DNA of 64,000 nt from Burkholderiaceae bacterium (GCA_024235875.1 JACKLP010000002.1:62001-126000), one strand, 5' to 3'. Counted from the first letter of the stretch, positions 35,310-44,835 are shown. Notes: generated from the letters alone by a model not told the origin. Translations and numbers: made by a program.

Positions 35310-36764
35310 ATGAACGATCGAACCCTATGGACCGGCCTCGGCGCGCTGGCGACCGTCGCCGTCATCGGTGGCGCCGCGGGCGTCGTGGCGACGCGCCATG
35401 CCCATGCGCAGGCCGCCCCGCATGCCGTGGTCGCGACCGCGGTCGTCGCCCCGGACTTCTCGGCGATCGTCGAGCGCAACGGTGCGGCGGTGGTGAACAT
35501 CACGGTCAGTGGCGTTCGCGAGCCAAGCGCCGACGACGACTCGGCCGGCGGCATGCCGGTCGATCCGAACGATCCCTTCTTCCAGTTCTTCAGGCGCTTG
35601 CTTCCGCCCGGCGCGGCGGCGCCGACACCCGCTCCGCAACGGGTGCGCGGCGTCGGCTCGGGCTTCATCGTCTCGCCCGACGGGACGATCATCACCAATG
35701 CCCACGTGGTCGACGGTGCCGACGAGGTCAGCGTGAAGCTGACCGATCATCGCGAATTCAAGGCCAAGGTGCTCGGCAGCGACAAGAAGGCCGATGTCGC
35801 GGTGTTGAAGATCGACGCCAGGGATCTGCCGGTCGTTCCGGTGGGCAAGGCGCGTGACCTCAAGGTCGGGCAGTGGGTGCTGGCGATCGGCTCTCCGTTC
35901 GGCTTCGAGAACACCGTCACCGCTGGCGTGGTCAGTGCCAAGCACCGATCCCTGCCCGACGAGAGCTATGTCCCGTTCATCCAGACCGACGTCGCCGTGA
36001 ACCCCGGCAACTCCGGCGGGCCCCTGTTCGACGTGCGCGGCGATGTGGTCGGGATCAATTCGCAGATCTACAGCGGCACGGGCGGATACCAGGGCCTGTC
36101 GTTCGCGATTCCGATCGAGTTGGCCATGAAGGTCAAGGACCAGATCGTCGCCCACGGCCATGCCTCGCATGCACGCCTGGGCGTGACCGTCCAGCCCGTC
36201 AGCCAGGCGCTGGCGCAGGCCTTCGGCCTGTCCAGGCCCGAGGGCGCGCTGGTGGCGTCGGTGGAGCCGGACAGCGCGGCGGCCAAGGTCGGCCTGAAGG
36301 CCGGTGACATCATCCTGGCCACGAACGGCACGCCGATCGCGGAATCCGGCGACCTGGGGGCGCGTGTCGGCGGTTCGGCACCCGGCACCCGGATGGGGCT
36401 CGACGTGTGGCGTGACGGGCAGCACCGCCGCCTGGTCGCGACCCTCAGCGACAGCGAGGCGGGCACATCGACCGCCGCCAACGGTCATTCGGCCGATGGC
36501 AAGCTGGGGCTCGCGCTGCGGGCATTGCGCCCGGACGAACGCCGCGAGGCCGGTGTCGCCTCGGGGGGCTTGCTCGTCGAGGCGGTCGACGGCGCGGCCG
36601 CGCAGGCCGGCGTGCAGCCCGGCGACGTGCTGTTGTCGATCGACGGGCGGGTGCTCGAGCGCGTGGATCAGCTACGCGATGCGATGAAGCGCCACCATGG
36701 GCCGGTCGCCTTGCTGATCCAGCGCAACGGTGGCCGGGTCTTCGTGCCGGTCCCCCTCGGCTGA
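35310..36764 (+). CDS. DegP/HtrA-type periplasmic serine protease with two PDZ domains
   Basis: This is a 484-residue envelope quality-control protease/chaperone. The N-terminus is a signal anchor (LWTGLGALATVAVIGGAAG). The trypsin-like domain has catalytic His in TNAHVV, Asp in KADVAVLKI, and Ser in GNSGGP. Two PDZ domains follow: LGVTVQPVSQALAQAFGL... and LGLALRALRPDERREAGV.... The length and layout suit DegP/MucD. It is co-transcribed with YfdX. The OmpR-type two-component system nearby is a plausible regulator of both (inference from position). Confidence 0.93.
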   Translation: MNDRTLWTGLGALATVAVIGGAAGVVATRHAHAQAAPHAVVATAVVAPDFSAIVERNGAAVVNITVSGVREPSADDDSAGGMPVDPNDPFFQFFRRLLPPGAAAPTPAPQRVRGVGSGFIVSPDGTIITNAHVVDGADEVSVKLTDHREFKAKVLGSDKKADVAVLKIDARDLPVVPVGKARDLKVGQWVLAIGSPFGFENTVTAGVVSAKHRSLPDESYVPFIQTDVAVNPGNSGGPLFDVRGDVVGINSQIYSGTGGYQGLSFAIPIELAMKVKDQIVAHGHASHARLGVTVQPVSQALAQAFGLSRPEGALVASVEPDSAAAKVGLKAGDIILATNGTPIAESGDLGARVGGSAPGTRMGLDVWRDGQHRRLVATLSDSEAGTSTAANGHSADGKLGLALRALRPDERREAGVASGGLLVEAVDGAAAQAGVQPGDVLLSIDGRVLERVDQLRDAMKRHHGPVALLIQRNGGRVFVPVPLG

Positions 36765-36771
36765 GCGGAAC

Positions 36772-37176
36772 GTGGACGCGCCGCCGGTCCTCGGTCCGCG
36801 GCCCTGCCGGCGCCTTGCCGGATCCGCCGCGAAGTCCGCGCCTGGCGCGTGCGTGCGGGTGGCGATGCTGCTGCTCGCCGCGATGTCCCTGGTGTCGCCG
36901 CCGGCACGCGCCGGCGCGCTCGCGCGTGCGGGGGCGCCGGCGTCGGTCACGAGATCCGAACCGAACCCGGTCCCCGCGCTCGGTCGGGCCTCGCCGCGTC
37001 GCTGGGTCATGACGCAGGCGAGTGCCTCGCCCGCGCAGCACGTCGCCCGAAAGGGACGAGCGTCGCCACCGAAGCCGCATCCGCACGGGTCGATCTGGTG
37101 GCGCGTGCTACTGGCGATCGGCGCCGGTGGTCTGGTCGCCTGGTTACTGACGCGACTGGGGCGTCCCGAGAACTGA
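36772..37176 (+). CDS. Possible small secreted/membrane protein, unrecognised
   Basis: This weakly supported frame of about 134 codons could start at GTG 36772 or, giving a cleaner signal peptide, at ATG 36865 (MLLLAAMSLVSPPARAG). It has a Pro/Arg/Ala-rich middle and a convincing C-terminal membrane helix (WWRVLLAIGAGGLVAWLL). It would be a tail-anchored or single-pass protein of the protease operon, starting 7 bp after its stop. I know no family for it. If it is not real, 36765-37197 is a 433-bp gap with nothing else that I can see. Confidence 0.35.
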   Translation: MDAPPVLGPRPCRRLAGSAAKSAPGACVRVAMLLLAAMSLVSPPARAGALARAGAPASVTRSEPNPVPALGRASPRRWVMTQASASPAQHVARKGRASPPKPHPHGSIWWRVLLAIGAGGLVAWLLTRLGRPEN

Positions 37177-37197
37177 GGTCCGCGCGCGCGGCGACGC

Positions 37198-37959
37198 TCA
37201 GACCAGCGTCTCGACCGCTGCGTCGAAGCGGTAACCGGCACCGCGCTCGGTGACGATGAGCTTTGGATGAAACGGATCTTCCTCGAGCTTGCGGCGCAGG
37301 CGCAGCACCTGGACATCGACGGTGCGATCGTAGACCTCGGCATTGTTGAGCCGCGAGAGGCCGAGCAACTGGTCGCGGCTGAGCACGCGCATCGGGGCGC
37401 TGCAAAACGCGACCAGCAGATTGAACTCGTGGTTGCTCAACGAGACTTGCCGCCGCTCGGGCGAGATCAGGCGCCGGGTCCCGAGATTCAGTTCCCAGCC
37501 GGCAAAGCGAAACGCCCGGCGCCGCTCTTCGCGAACCGGCGCGTCGGCGAGCGCTTCCGCCGTAAGTCGGCTGCGGCGCAGCACCGCCCGGATACGCGCG
37601 AGCAACTCGCGCGGACTGAACGGCTTGGTGACATAGTCGTCGGCGCCGAGCTCGAGACCCATCACGCGATCGGCCTCGTCGAGCTTGCCCGTGAGCAGCA
37701 CGATGGGCACGCTTGCGCGTTCGTGAAGCCGGCGTGCCAGCACCATGCCGTCCTCGCCCGGCAGGCGAAGGTCGAGCACGACCAGGTCGATGGCCTCGTG
37801 ATCGAAGGCCGCCATCATCTCGGTGCCGCTGGCCACCGCGGTGACCCTGAGTTCGTTCTCGCCCAGGTACTCGACGAGCATCTCGCGCAGCGACGGGTCG
37901 TCGTCGACGACCAGGACATGCGGTCCGGCCGGTGCCGGGTGCGGATCAGCGGGGGACAT
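37198..37959 (-). CDS. OmpR-family response regulator
   Basis: This is a 253-residue two-component DNA-binding regulator. The receiver domain is at residues ~13-130, with phospho-acceptor Asp63 (LVVLDLRLPGEDG), acidic pocket DDD near residue 20 and conserved Lys112 (DYVTKPF). The winged-helix DNA-binding domain is at ~150-245 (LSNHEFNLLVAF, RTVDVQVLRLRRKLEEDP, GAGYRF). It is transcribed away from the hybrid kinase; the two start codons are only 14 bp apart. Their promoters must therefore lie inside each other's coding sequence or overlap, if the GTG start of the kinase is right. Confidence 0.92.
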   Translation of the reverse strand: MSPADPHPAPAGPHVLVVDDDPSLREMLVEYLGENELRVTAVASGTEMMAAFDHEAIDLVVLDLRLPGEDGMVLARRLHERASVPIVLLTGKLDEADRVMGLELGADDYVTKPFSPRELLARIRAVLRRSRLTAEALADAPVREERRRAFRFAGWELNLGTRRLISPERRQVSLSNHEFNLLVAFCSAPMRVLSRDQLLGLSRLNNAEVYDRTVDVQVLRLRRKLEEDPFHPKLIVTERGAGYRFDAAVETLV

Positions 37960-37973
37960 GACAGACTGGTGGC

Positions 37974-40538
37974 GTGCGCATCGTGAACCTCGACAATTTA
38001 CCCGCTCGCGCGCCGGTCGTCCCGGATGAGCGCCCGCCGTCGTGGGCTCGGTTGCTGATGTCGCGCGCGGTCCGGTTGGTGATCGTGGCCGAGCTGCTGG
38101 TCGCGTTCGCCGTGGCGCTGGGGCTGTGGTCCCTGCGCCGCCAGACCCTGGACGCCGAGTTCCGGCACCTCGCGTCCCTGGCGGGCTCGATGGCGATGCA
38201 AACCGATGCCACGCTGGGTGCCGCCGCCGCGGTGCTGGATGCCACGCGCGACGAGCTCCTCAGAGGCCTGCTCGACTCGGGTTCGACGGGCACCGGCGCC
38301 TTGCTGCGCGCCCGGGTTGCCGGCTTGCCCAGGTTTCGTGCACTGATGATCATCGACGCCAGGGGCCGCGTGCTCGCCAGCTCGCGCGCCGACACGAGCG
38401 CAGGCGTCACGTTCGCGCAGGACGTCGATTTCATCGCGGTTCGCGACGGCAGGCCCGGCCGCCTGTACCTCGGTGCGCCGCGACGCATGCCTATCGACGC
38501 ACGGCAAGGGGTCGTGGTCGCGACCGACTGGCGCGATCCGGGCGGGGCCTTCCGGGGGGTGCTCGTCCTGGTGGCCGAACCGGGCTTCCTCGGGCGGACG
38601 TTCTCGCTGCTCGTTCCGGCGCCCGACACGCGCCTGGCGATCTATCGCGACGACCTGGCGCCGATCACCGGCGCCCCCGGGAACGAGTCGTCCGCCGTGG
38701 TCCCGCCTGCGGGCATCGGGGCGCTGTGGGCATCTTCCGAGCCGGCGGGCACCCACACGATCGGCCTCGCCGATGGCGAGGTCGGCCTGGCGGCGGCACG
38801 TCACCTGCCGGACTACCGACTCATGGTCCTCGTCGCGCGTCGCCGTGAACAGGCGCTGGCCTCATGGACCGAACAGGCGTGGCTGGTCGGCGCCTTCGCG
38901 GCCTCGGCGCTCGTCGTGACGCTGCTGCTGAGCCTGCGCAACGTGCGCGAGAACGCCTTGCGTCGCCGCACCGAAGCCCGGCTGGCCGCCGAGCAGGCCC
39001 GCGCGCTGCGCGCCTACCAGGCGGCCCGCGAAGGGGCCTGGGAATGGAACCCACGCAGCGGCGAGACCTACCTGTCGCCGCGCATGCGGGCACTGTTGGC
39101 GATGCCCGACGACGCCCCGCGCACGGACGGACCCTTCCCGCTCGATGCCCTGCACCCCGACGATCTCGGGCCCATGCGCGCCTTGCTCGATGCCGATCGA
39201 CGCGAGCCCGACGGCCCCTTCGACGGCGTGTTCCGGGTCCGGCGCCCGCAAGGCGGCTGGCGGCATGTCCGTGTCCGCGGGCTTGCGATCCAGGGCGATG
39301 GCGGGATCCTCTACTGCGGTACCGCGGCCGATGTCAGCGACGAGGTCGACGCGCGCGAGACCCAGGCCTTGCTCGAGGAGCAGCTTGCGCGTGCCCGCCG
39401 GCTCGAGGCGCTGGGCACGCTGGCCGGCGGCGTGGCACACGACTTCAACAACATCCTGGCTTCGGTGCTCGGCTATGCCGAACTCGCGCGCGAGGCGGCT
39501 GCCGCGGATCCGGCGCAGTGCCGCCGGCTCGATCGGGTCCTTCAGGCCGGGCAGCGCGGCAAGGCCTTGGTCGAGCGCGTGCTGGCCTTCAGTCGCGGCG
39601 CACCGCGCGAACCGGCACCCTTTCTTCTCCAGCCGGTCGTCGAGGAGGTACTGCAACTGCTCGAGACGTCGCTGCCGGCCGGCGTACGCATCGAGCGCGC
39701 GTTGCAGGCGGGCGATGCAGTGGTCCTGGGCGATGCGACCGCCTTCTACGAGGCCGTGATGAACCTTTGCACCAACGGCGTGCAGGCGATGCAAGACGGC
39801 GGGCGGCTGGTCGTGTCGCTCGAGCCGCATGCGTGCGCGCAGGCGCAGCTACTGTTCGAAGGACGCCTCTCGCCCGGCCCCTATGCGCGCCTGCGGGTCG
39901 CCGACGAGGGCCCCGGCATCGCAGCGGGCGCCATGGCGCACCTGTTCGAGCCCTTCTTCACGACCCGTGGCGCCGGCGCGTCGGGCCGTGGCACCGGCCT
40001 GGGCCTCGCGGTCGTGCACCGGGTCGTCACCGATCTGCGCGGTGCGATCGATGTCGCCAGCGAGCCGGGCAAGGGCGCCTGCTTCGACCTCTACCTGCCC
40101 AGCATCGCGGCCGAGCCGCCCGCCGTGTCTCGGGACGACGATCCGGACGCGATTCCGCTGGGTCGCGGTCAGAGCGTCCTGGTCGTCGATGACGAACCGG
40201 CGCTGGTCGAGTTGGCCGAGGAAATGCTCGCCAGCCTCGGCTACGAGCCCTTCGGGGCGGGTTCGGGCGCGGAGGCGCTGTCTCGCTTCGAGGCCGAGCC
40301 CGACCGTTTCGACCTGATCCTCACCGACGAGGTCATGCCCGAGCTGACCGGCACCGCGCTGGCTCGCGCCATCCACGCGCTGCGCCCCGGCGTGCCGGTC
40401 GTCCTGGCCAGCGGCTGGGGCGGCGTGGGGCTGGAGCAGCAGGCGGCGCGCGCCGGCATTGCGGTCGTGCTTGGCAAGCCCTTGTCGCGGGCCGAGCTCG
40501 GCCACGCGATGGAACGGGCGCTGTCCGCCAGCCGCTGA
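37974..40538 (+). CDS. Hybrid sensor histidine kinase (periplasmic sensor-PAS-HisKA-HATPase-REC)
   Basis: This is an 854-residue membrane kinase. TM1 is at ~33-53. A periplasmic sensor region with Cache-like character spans ~55-300 and TM2 is at ~303-323. A PAS domain (GAWEWNPRSGETYLSPRMRALL) spans ~345-460. The H-box is LAGGVAHDFNNILASVLGYAE with His489. HATPase motifs include VMNLCTNGVQAM, ADEGPGIAAG and GTGLGLAVVH. The C-terminal receiver carries Asp785 (LILTDEVMPELTG). The GTG at 37974 is taken as start. It lacks a visible ribosome site, and ATG 38058, just before TM1, is an alternative. The divergent OmpR regulator is its likely partner, though the receiver suggests a phosphorelay. Confidence 0.9.
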   Translation: MRIVNLDNLPARAPVVPDERPPSWARLLMSRAVRLVIVAELLVAFAVALGLWSLRRQTLDAEFRHLASLAGSMAMQTDATLGAAAAVLDATRDELLRGLLDSGSTGTGALLRARVAGLPRFRALMIIDARGRVLASSRADTSAGVTFAQDVDFIAVRDGRPGRLYLGAPRRMPIDARQGVVVATDWRDPGGAFRGVLVLVAEPGFLGRTFSLLVPAPDTRLAIYRDDLAPITGAPGNESSAVVPPAGIGALWASSEPAGTHTIGLADGEVGLAAARHLPDYRLMVLVARRREQALASWTEQAWLVGAFAASALVVTLLLSLRNVRENALRRRTEARLAAEQARALRAYQAAREGAWEWNPRSGETYLSPRMRALLAMPDDAPRTDGPFPLDALHPDDLGPMRALLDADRREPDGPFDGVFRVRRPQGGWRHVRVRGLAIQGDGGILYCGTAADVSDEVDARETQALLEEQLARARRLEALGTLAGGVAHDFNNILASVLGYAELAREAAAADPAQCRRLDRVLQAGQRGKALVERVLAFSRGAPREPAPFLLQPVVEEVLQLLETSLPAGVRIERALQAGDAVVLGDATAFYEAVMNLCTNGVQAMQDGGRLVVSLEPHACAQAQLLFEGRLSPGPYARLRVADEGPGIAAGAMAHLFEPFFTTRGAGASGRGTGLGLAVVHRVVTDLRGAIDVASEPGKGACFDLYLPSIAAEPPAVSRDDDPDAIPLGRGQSVLVVDDEPALVELAEEMLASLGYEPFGAGSGAEALSRFEAEPDRFDLILTDEVMPELTGTALARAIHALRPGVPVVLASGWGGVGLEQQAARAGIAVVLGKPLSRAELGHAMERALSASR

Positions 40539-40665
40539 CCGAAGGGTGGCCGCATGCCAAGCGGGGCCATCCCCGCGCATGCGGGTACGCCGGTGCACAA
40601 TCCCGACAGGCCACGCGCACCGGATGCGCGGATGGCACCGATTCGCGCCTACCCGGTCATTGCCC

Positions 40666-41298
40666 ATGCTCACAGGACCCGACGCGCTCGCCAGGCTTCG
40701 CGAAGGCAACGCCCGCTTCGTCGATCGGCTCAATGGCGACGAGACCCTGAATGCTGCGTTGCCGCGCCCCGACCCGGCTGCCGACCAGAGCCCGTTCGCG
40801 GTCATCCTCGGCTGCTCGGATTCGCGGGTCCCGGCCGAGATCGTCTTCGATCAGGGACTTGGCGACCTGTTCGTGATCCGGGTCGCCGGCAACATCGTCG
40901 CGCCCTCGCAGGTCGGCAGCGTGGAGTTCGCGGTCGAGCGCTTCGGCACCCGCCTGGTGGTCGTGCTCGGACACACGATGTGCGGCGCGGTCGAAGCCAC
41001 GATCGAAGAGCTCGAGCGCCCGGACGACAAGCGCTCGCGCCACCTCGCCGCGATCGTCGATCGCATCAGGCCGTCGGTCGAGACCCTGTTCGAGACCGAT
41101 CTTCGCGATGAGCCCCGTGAGCTCTTGCGCTACGCGGTGCGCGCCAACATCCGCGCGGCGGTCGCCCATCTACAGCATGGCTCGGCGATCCTTGAATCGC
41201 GAATCCAGCGCGACGGCCTGATCGTCGTCGGGGCCGAATACTCGCTCGAGACCGGCAAGGTCGAGTTCTTCGAGGCCCGGGTGCCGGCGCGCGGCTGA
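40666..41298 (+). CDS. Beta-class carbonic anhydrase
   Basis: This 210-residue zinc enzyme interconverts CO2 and bicarbonate. The zinc ligands are Cys50 with the Asp52/Arg54 dyad (GCSDSRVP), and His103/Cys106 (LGHTMCGAV). A complete beta-CA core with VIRVAGNIVAPSQVGSVEF lies between them. ATG 40666 starts right at the conserved N-terminus; upstream in-frame codons have no support. It stands alone, 127 bp after the hybrid kinase. Confidence 0.94.
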   Translation: MLTGPDALARLREGNARFVDRLNGDETLNAALPRPDPAADQSPFAVILGCSDSRVPAEIVFDQGLGDLFVIRVAGNIVAPSQVGSVEFAVERFGTRLVVVLGHTMCGAVEATIEELERPDDKRSRHLAAIVDRIRPSVETLFETDLRDEPRELLRYAVRANIRAAVAHLQHGSAILESRIQRDGLIVVGAEYSLETGKVEFFEARVPARG

Positions 41299-41472
41299 GC
41301 GGCGAGCCGACTTCGCCCGGTATATCGCGGCGTCGGCGGCGCGCATTGGCGTGACCGGGCCATGATCGCGCCACGCCACGCGACAGCCTGCTAGGCTTGC
41401 GGATCTTCGAGCCCCCGATTGCGCAATATCCGATCGCAGCGGGCCCGCCCATCGAATCCGAGGAGACCAGCC

Positions 41473-42138
41473 ATGGGAAGCAAGATCGAGTTCAACCGAC
41501 CCGACGGGGGCCGCATCGGCGGCTACTATGCAAAGGCCGGCGCCGGGCGTCCGAGCGTCATCGTGATCCAGGAGTGGTGGGGCCTGAACGACCAGATCTG
41601 CGGCGTCGCCGACCGATTCGCGCGGGCCGGCTACAACGCGCTCGCCCCCGACCTGTACGCCGGTCGCGTCACCCAGGACCCCGACGAGGCCAACCACCTG
41701 ATGACCGGGCTCGACTTTCCCGGGGCAACGCACCAGGACCTGCGCGGCGCCGCGCAACATCTCGCGGCCGATGGCAACAAGGTGGCCGTGATGGGCTTTT
41801 GCATGGGCGGTGCGCTGACGATCGCGGCCGCGGTCCATGTGCCCGAGCTATCGGCCGCGGTCTGCTTCTATGGCATCCCGCCGGCGGAGCTCGCGTCGCC
41901 CGCCGACATCAAGGTTCCGTTCCAGGCGCATTTCGCCAACCAGGACGACTGGTGCACGCCGGCGGCGGCCGACGGTCTCGAGAAGACGATGCGCGATGCC
42001 GGTCGCGATCCGGAGATCTTCCGCTACGACGCCGGTCACGGTTTCTTCAACGAGCGCCGTGCCGATGTCTACGACGCCAACTGCGCGACCCAGGCCTGGG
42101 AGCGCATGATGTCCTTCCTCGGCAACACCATCGGCTGA
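41473..42138 (+). CDS. Dienelactone hydrolase family protein
   Basis: This is a 221-residue alpha/beta hydrolase. The active-site Cys110 sits in VMGFCMGGA, Asp in FANQDDWCTP and His in YDAGHGFFN; Glu34 (IQEWWGLND) activates the Cys as in classical dienelactone hydrolase. GAGGAG fixes ATG 41473. Dienelactone hydrolases work in chlorocatechol degradation, but many homologues have other roles and no other pathway gene is adjacent. A strong hairpin terminator follows. Confidence 0.9.
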   Translation: MGSKIEFNRPDGGRIGGYYAKAGAGRPSVIVIQEWWGLNDQICGVADRFARAGYNALAPDLYAGRVTQDPDEANHLMTGLDFPGATHQDLRGAAQHLAADGNKVAVMGFCMGGALTIAAAVHVPELSAAVCFYGIPPAELASPADIKVPFQAHFANQDDWCTPAAADGLEKTMRDAGRDPEIFRYDAGHGFFNERRADVYDANCATQAWERMMSFLGNTIG

Positions 42139-42148
42139 ACCCGCACGG

Positions 42149-42177
42149 GTTGCGCGCCCGATGTCCGGGCGCGCAAC
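42149..42177 (+). terminator. Rho-independent-like hairpin after the dienelactone hydrolase
   Basis: GTTGCGCGCCCG (42149-42160) pairs perfectly with CGGGCGCGCAAC (42166-42177) around ATGTC, followed by GCCTTT. It is a 12-bp GC stem placed 10 bp after the stop codon. Confidence 0.7.
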
Positions 42178-42212
42178 GCCTTTGCCGGATCGGGCTCCAG
42201 GAGATCGCTTGC

Positions 42213-42845
42213 ATGCTCACGCTCTACTACGCACCCAATACCGCCTCGCTCGCACCGCATATCGCGCTCGAACAGGCGGGGGCCGACTACCGCCTCGAGC
42301 GAGTCGACTTCGAGGCCGCGCAACAGCGCTCGCCCGACTATCTGGCGGTCAACCCAAAGGGCCGGGTGCCCTCGCTCGTCACCGATCGCGGCGTGCTCAC
42401 CGAGACGCCCGCGATCCTGCTCTATCTCGCGCAACGGTATCCGGGCGCCGACATGGCGCCACTCGATGATCCGTTCGAGCTCGCGCGGGTACAGGCCTTC
42501 AATGTGTTCCTGTGCTCCACCGTCCATGTCGCGCATGCGCACAAGCATCGCGGCACCCGCTGGGTGGCAGCCACCGACACCGCGGCGCTCGAGGCGATGA
42601 CGCGCAACGTGCCGCAGACGATGACCGCGGCCTTCGAGCTGATCGAGCGCACGATGATCGGCGAGCCCTGGGCCTGCGGCGAGCAGTTCGGCATCGCCGA
42701 CATGTACCTGTTCACGATGACCCGCTGGCTTGCCTCGGACAAAGTCGAGCTCGCACGCTTCCCGAAGGTCGCCGCGCATTGCGAACGCATGGCCAGCGTG
42801 CCGGCGGTGCAGCGGGTGATGCCGCATCATCCACCGCGCGACTGA
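42213..42845 (+). CDS. Glutathione S-transferase
   Basis: This 210-residue cytosolic GST has the thioredoxin-like N-terminal domain (LTLYYAPNTASLAPHIALEQAG, VNPKGRVPSLVT, TETPAILLYLAQ with the cis-Pro and gamma-Glu-binding Glu/Thr). The C-terminal helical domain ends with FGIADMYLFTMTRWL. Start ATG 42213 has CAGGAGA upstream. It resembles the beta or GstB-like bacterial class in motif wording. The conjugation substrate is unknown. It is separated from the hydrolase by a terminator, so it is independently expressed. Confidence 0.92.
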   Translation: MLTLYYAPNTASLAPHIALEQAGADYRLERVDFEAAQQRSPDYLAVNPKGRVPSLVTDRGVLTETPAILLYLAQRYPGADMAPLDDPFELARVQAFNVFLCSTVHVAHAHKHRGTRWVAATDTAALEAMTRNVPQTMTAAFELIERTMIGEPWACGEQFGIADMYLFTMTRWLASDKVELARFPKVAAHCERMASVPAVQRVMPHHPPRD

Positions 42846-42896
42846 GACCGCGCGCGCAGCAACGCGCGACCACGTCGAGACCGCGTACGAGCGCGC

Positions 42897-43271
42897 TCAG
42901 CCGCCCGGCATGAAGATCGAATAGCTCCCGCTCGCCTTGGCCACCAGGGTTTCACCGCTGCGAACCTCGGACTCGAGGCTGGCCACGCGCCGGCCGCGAT
43001 TCACGATCCGGGTCTCGCAGACCAGCTCGCCCGCGCGTGCCGGCTTGAAGTAGGCGATCTTGATCTCGATCGTGGCGCACAACTCGCCGGCGGCCAGCGT
43101 GGGGTAGAGCGCGGCGCCCATGCCGGTGTCGGCCATCGCGAAGATCACGGCGCCATGCACGACCTGGTGCGGATTCATGTGCTGGGCATTCGCGGCCAAC
43201 GTGAGCCGGCTGTAGCCGGCCTGCTGGGCAATCACCTTCAAGTCGATCAGGTCCGCGAACGGATGCTCCAT
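42897..43271 (-). CDS. PaaI-type hotdog thioesterase
   Basis: This 124-residue hotdog-fold thioesterase would hydrolyse acyl- or aryl-CoA. The signature HMNPHQVVHGAVIFAMADTGMG contains the catalytic Asp/Glu-type helix start (HGAVIFAMADT) of PaaI enzymes, and KIAYFKPARAGEL and GSYSIF mark the beta sheet. It lies 46 bp downstream of the PhzS-like monooxygenase on the same strand and may belong to the same degradative unit. Confidence 0.9.
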   Translation of the reverse strand: MEHPFADLIDLKVIAQQAGYSRLTLAANAQHMNPHQVVHGAVIFAMADTGMGAALYPTLAAGELCATIEIKIAYFKPARAGELVCETRIVNRGRRVASLESEVRSGETLVAKASGSYSIFMPGG

Positions 43272-43317
43272 CGCATGTCTCCGGGGTGGGCTCGGGTCCG
43301 GGGCGCCCGGCCGGAGA

Positions 43318-44580
43318 TCATCGTACCCGGCGCTCGGGGGTCATCGTGGGCGAATAGTTCAGCGTCTGCGCGTCGAACCCGGCCAGCTTGCGGTAGCGGC
43401 GAGCGATCTGCTCGCGCTCGTGGAACGGGAGCACCTGCTCGAGCGGGCCCGTGGCGTCGCCCACGCGGGTCTCGTAGAGGTCGAGAATCGAGTCGGGCCC
43501 GCCGGCGCGATGCATCGCGAGCAGCTCGGCCGTCGCCGGTCGGCGAGCGTTCTCGTAGACGCGCAGCGCCGCCTCGATCGAGGTCCGCCGCGACAGCTCG
43601 AGTGCCAGGCGCCGGGCGTCGAGCACCGCTTGCGCCGAGCCGTTGGCGCCGTGCGGGTACATCGGGTGGGCCGCGTCGCCGATCAGCGTCACCGGCCCCC
43701 GATGCCAGAAGGGCAGCGGGTCGCGATCGCAGAGCGGGTACTCGAATACCTCGTCGCTGGCCTGGACCAGCGCCGGGATGTCGACCAGCCGCTTCGACCA
43801 GTCCTGGAAGGCATCGAGAAAGGCCGTTGCGCCGGCGTGTCGGTTCCACTCGGCCTCGGGCGACTGCACGGGCGCGCGAAGCGCCGCGGTCCAGTTCACC
43901 AGCTGGCCGCCATCGTCGAGCTGGCCGATCGGCGCGCAGCTGAACTTGGCGCGGGCATTGCCCATCACGACCGAGGCCATGCCCGAGCCGATCGGGCGCT
44001 CGGTGCGCGAGACGCCGCGCCACAAGGTGATGCCCGGCGTGTGCAGCGGGCCCTCGTCGGGATGGAGCAGTTCGCGGATGCGTGAGCGGATGCCGTCGGC
44101 GCCGACCACCAGGTCGGCGCTGGCGGGCGGCGGCACCGTTCCGTCGGGCAGCGGCGCGAAGCCCATGTCCACGCGCGGCTCGCGCGGCTGCACGCGCACG
44201 ACGCGATGCGAGGTCAGCACCGTCCCCTGGCCGATGCGATCGTCGACCTGCTCGAGCAGCAGCGATTGGAGCGTGGCGCGCTGGATCGAGATCTCGGGCC
44301 AGCGATAGCCGGCCGCCCGCCCCCGCGGCTCGCGCCAGACCACCTCGCCTTCGCGGCTGGCATAGATGATCTCGTTGGTCTCGACGCCGCCGGCCAGCAG
44401 GCCCGGCAGCAATCCGAGCGCCTGCAGCTCCTTGACCGCATGCGGCAGCATCGTGATCCCGACACCGAGCGGGCGCAACCGGGTGGCCGCTTCGTAGACC
44501 CGACAGTCGATGTGGGCCGCGTCGAGTGACAGTGCCAGTGTCAGCCCGCCGATGCCGCCCCCGATGATCGCAACGTGCAT
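43318..44580 (-). CDS. FAD-dependent monooxygenase (PhzS/3-hydroxybenzoate-6-hydroxylase-like)
   Basis: This is a 420-residue class A flavoprotein hydroxylase. It has the FAD dinucleotide fold MHVAIIGGGIGGLTLAL, the DG motif LVVGADGIRSRIRELLHP and the FAD ribose motif LIGDAAHPMYPHGANGSAQA. Blocks such as LRPLGVGITMLPHAVKEL, GITLWRGV and YPLCDRDPLPFW match PhzS and related flavin-dependent oxidoreductases closely by eye. ATG 44580 is preceded by AGGGGAAC and begins the Rossmann strand at once; a longer frame adds a non-conserved Arg/Pro leader. It would hydroxylate an aromatic acid. Confidence 0.9.
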   Translation of the reverse strand: MHVAIIGGGIGGLTLALSLDAAHIDCRVYEAATRLRPLGVGITMLPHAVKELQALGLLPGLLAGGVETNEIIYASREGEVVWREPRGRAAGYRWPEISIQRATLQSLLLEQVDDRIGQGTVLTSHRVVRVQPREPRVDMGFAPLPDGTVPPPASADLVVGADGIRSRIRELLHPDEGPLHTPGITLWRGVSRTERPIGSGMASVVMGNARAKFSCAPIGQLDDGGQLVNWTAALRAPVQSPEAEWNRHAGATAFLDAFQDWSKRLVDIPALVQASDEVFEYPLCDRDPLPFWHRGPVTLIGDAAHPMYPHGANGSAQAVLDARRLALELSRRTSIEAALRVYENARRPATAELLAMHRAGGPDSILDLYETRVGDATGPLEQVLPFHEREQIARRYRKLAGFDAQTLNYSPTMTPERRVR

Positions 44581-44835
44581 GTTCCCCTGTGCTGCCCGCG
44601 ATTCCGATCGCCTGCCCGTGGCACCGGAGATGCCTTCGGGCATGCCAACGGCCGAACGCCGGCGCCGAATGTTCGTTCGCCTACGATGGTGCCGGTTTCG
44701 GGGCGGCCGGCATGGCGATGAAAACGGGGGGTTTGTCGTCCAGCTCGATGCGTCGTTGCCGGCATTCGGCACGGGGCGGGTGACGAAACACGTCAGAAGC
44801 CGACGCGATGCGTCGCCCGGATGCGCCGGCCTGCT

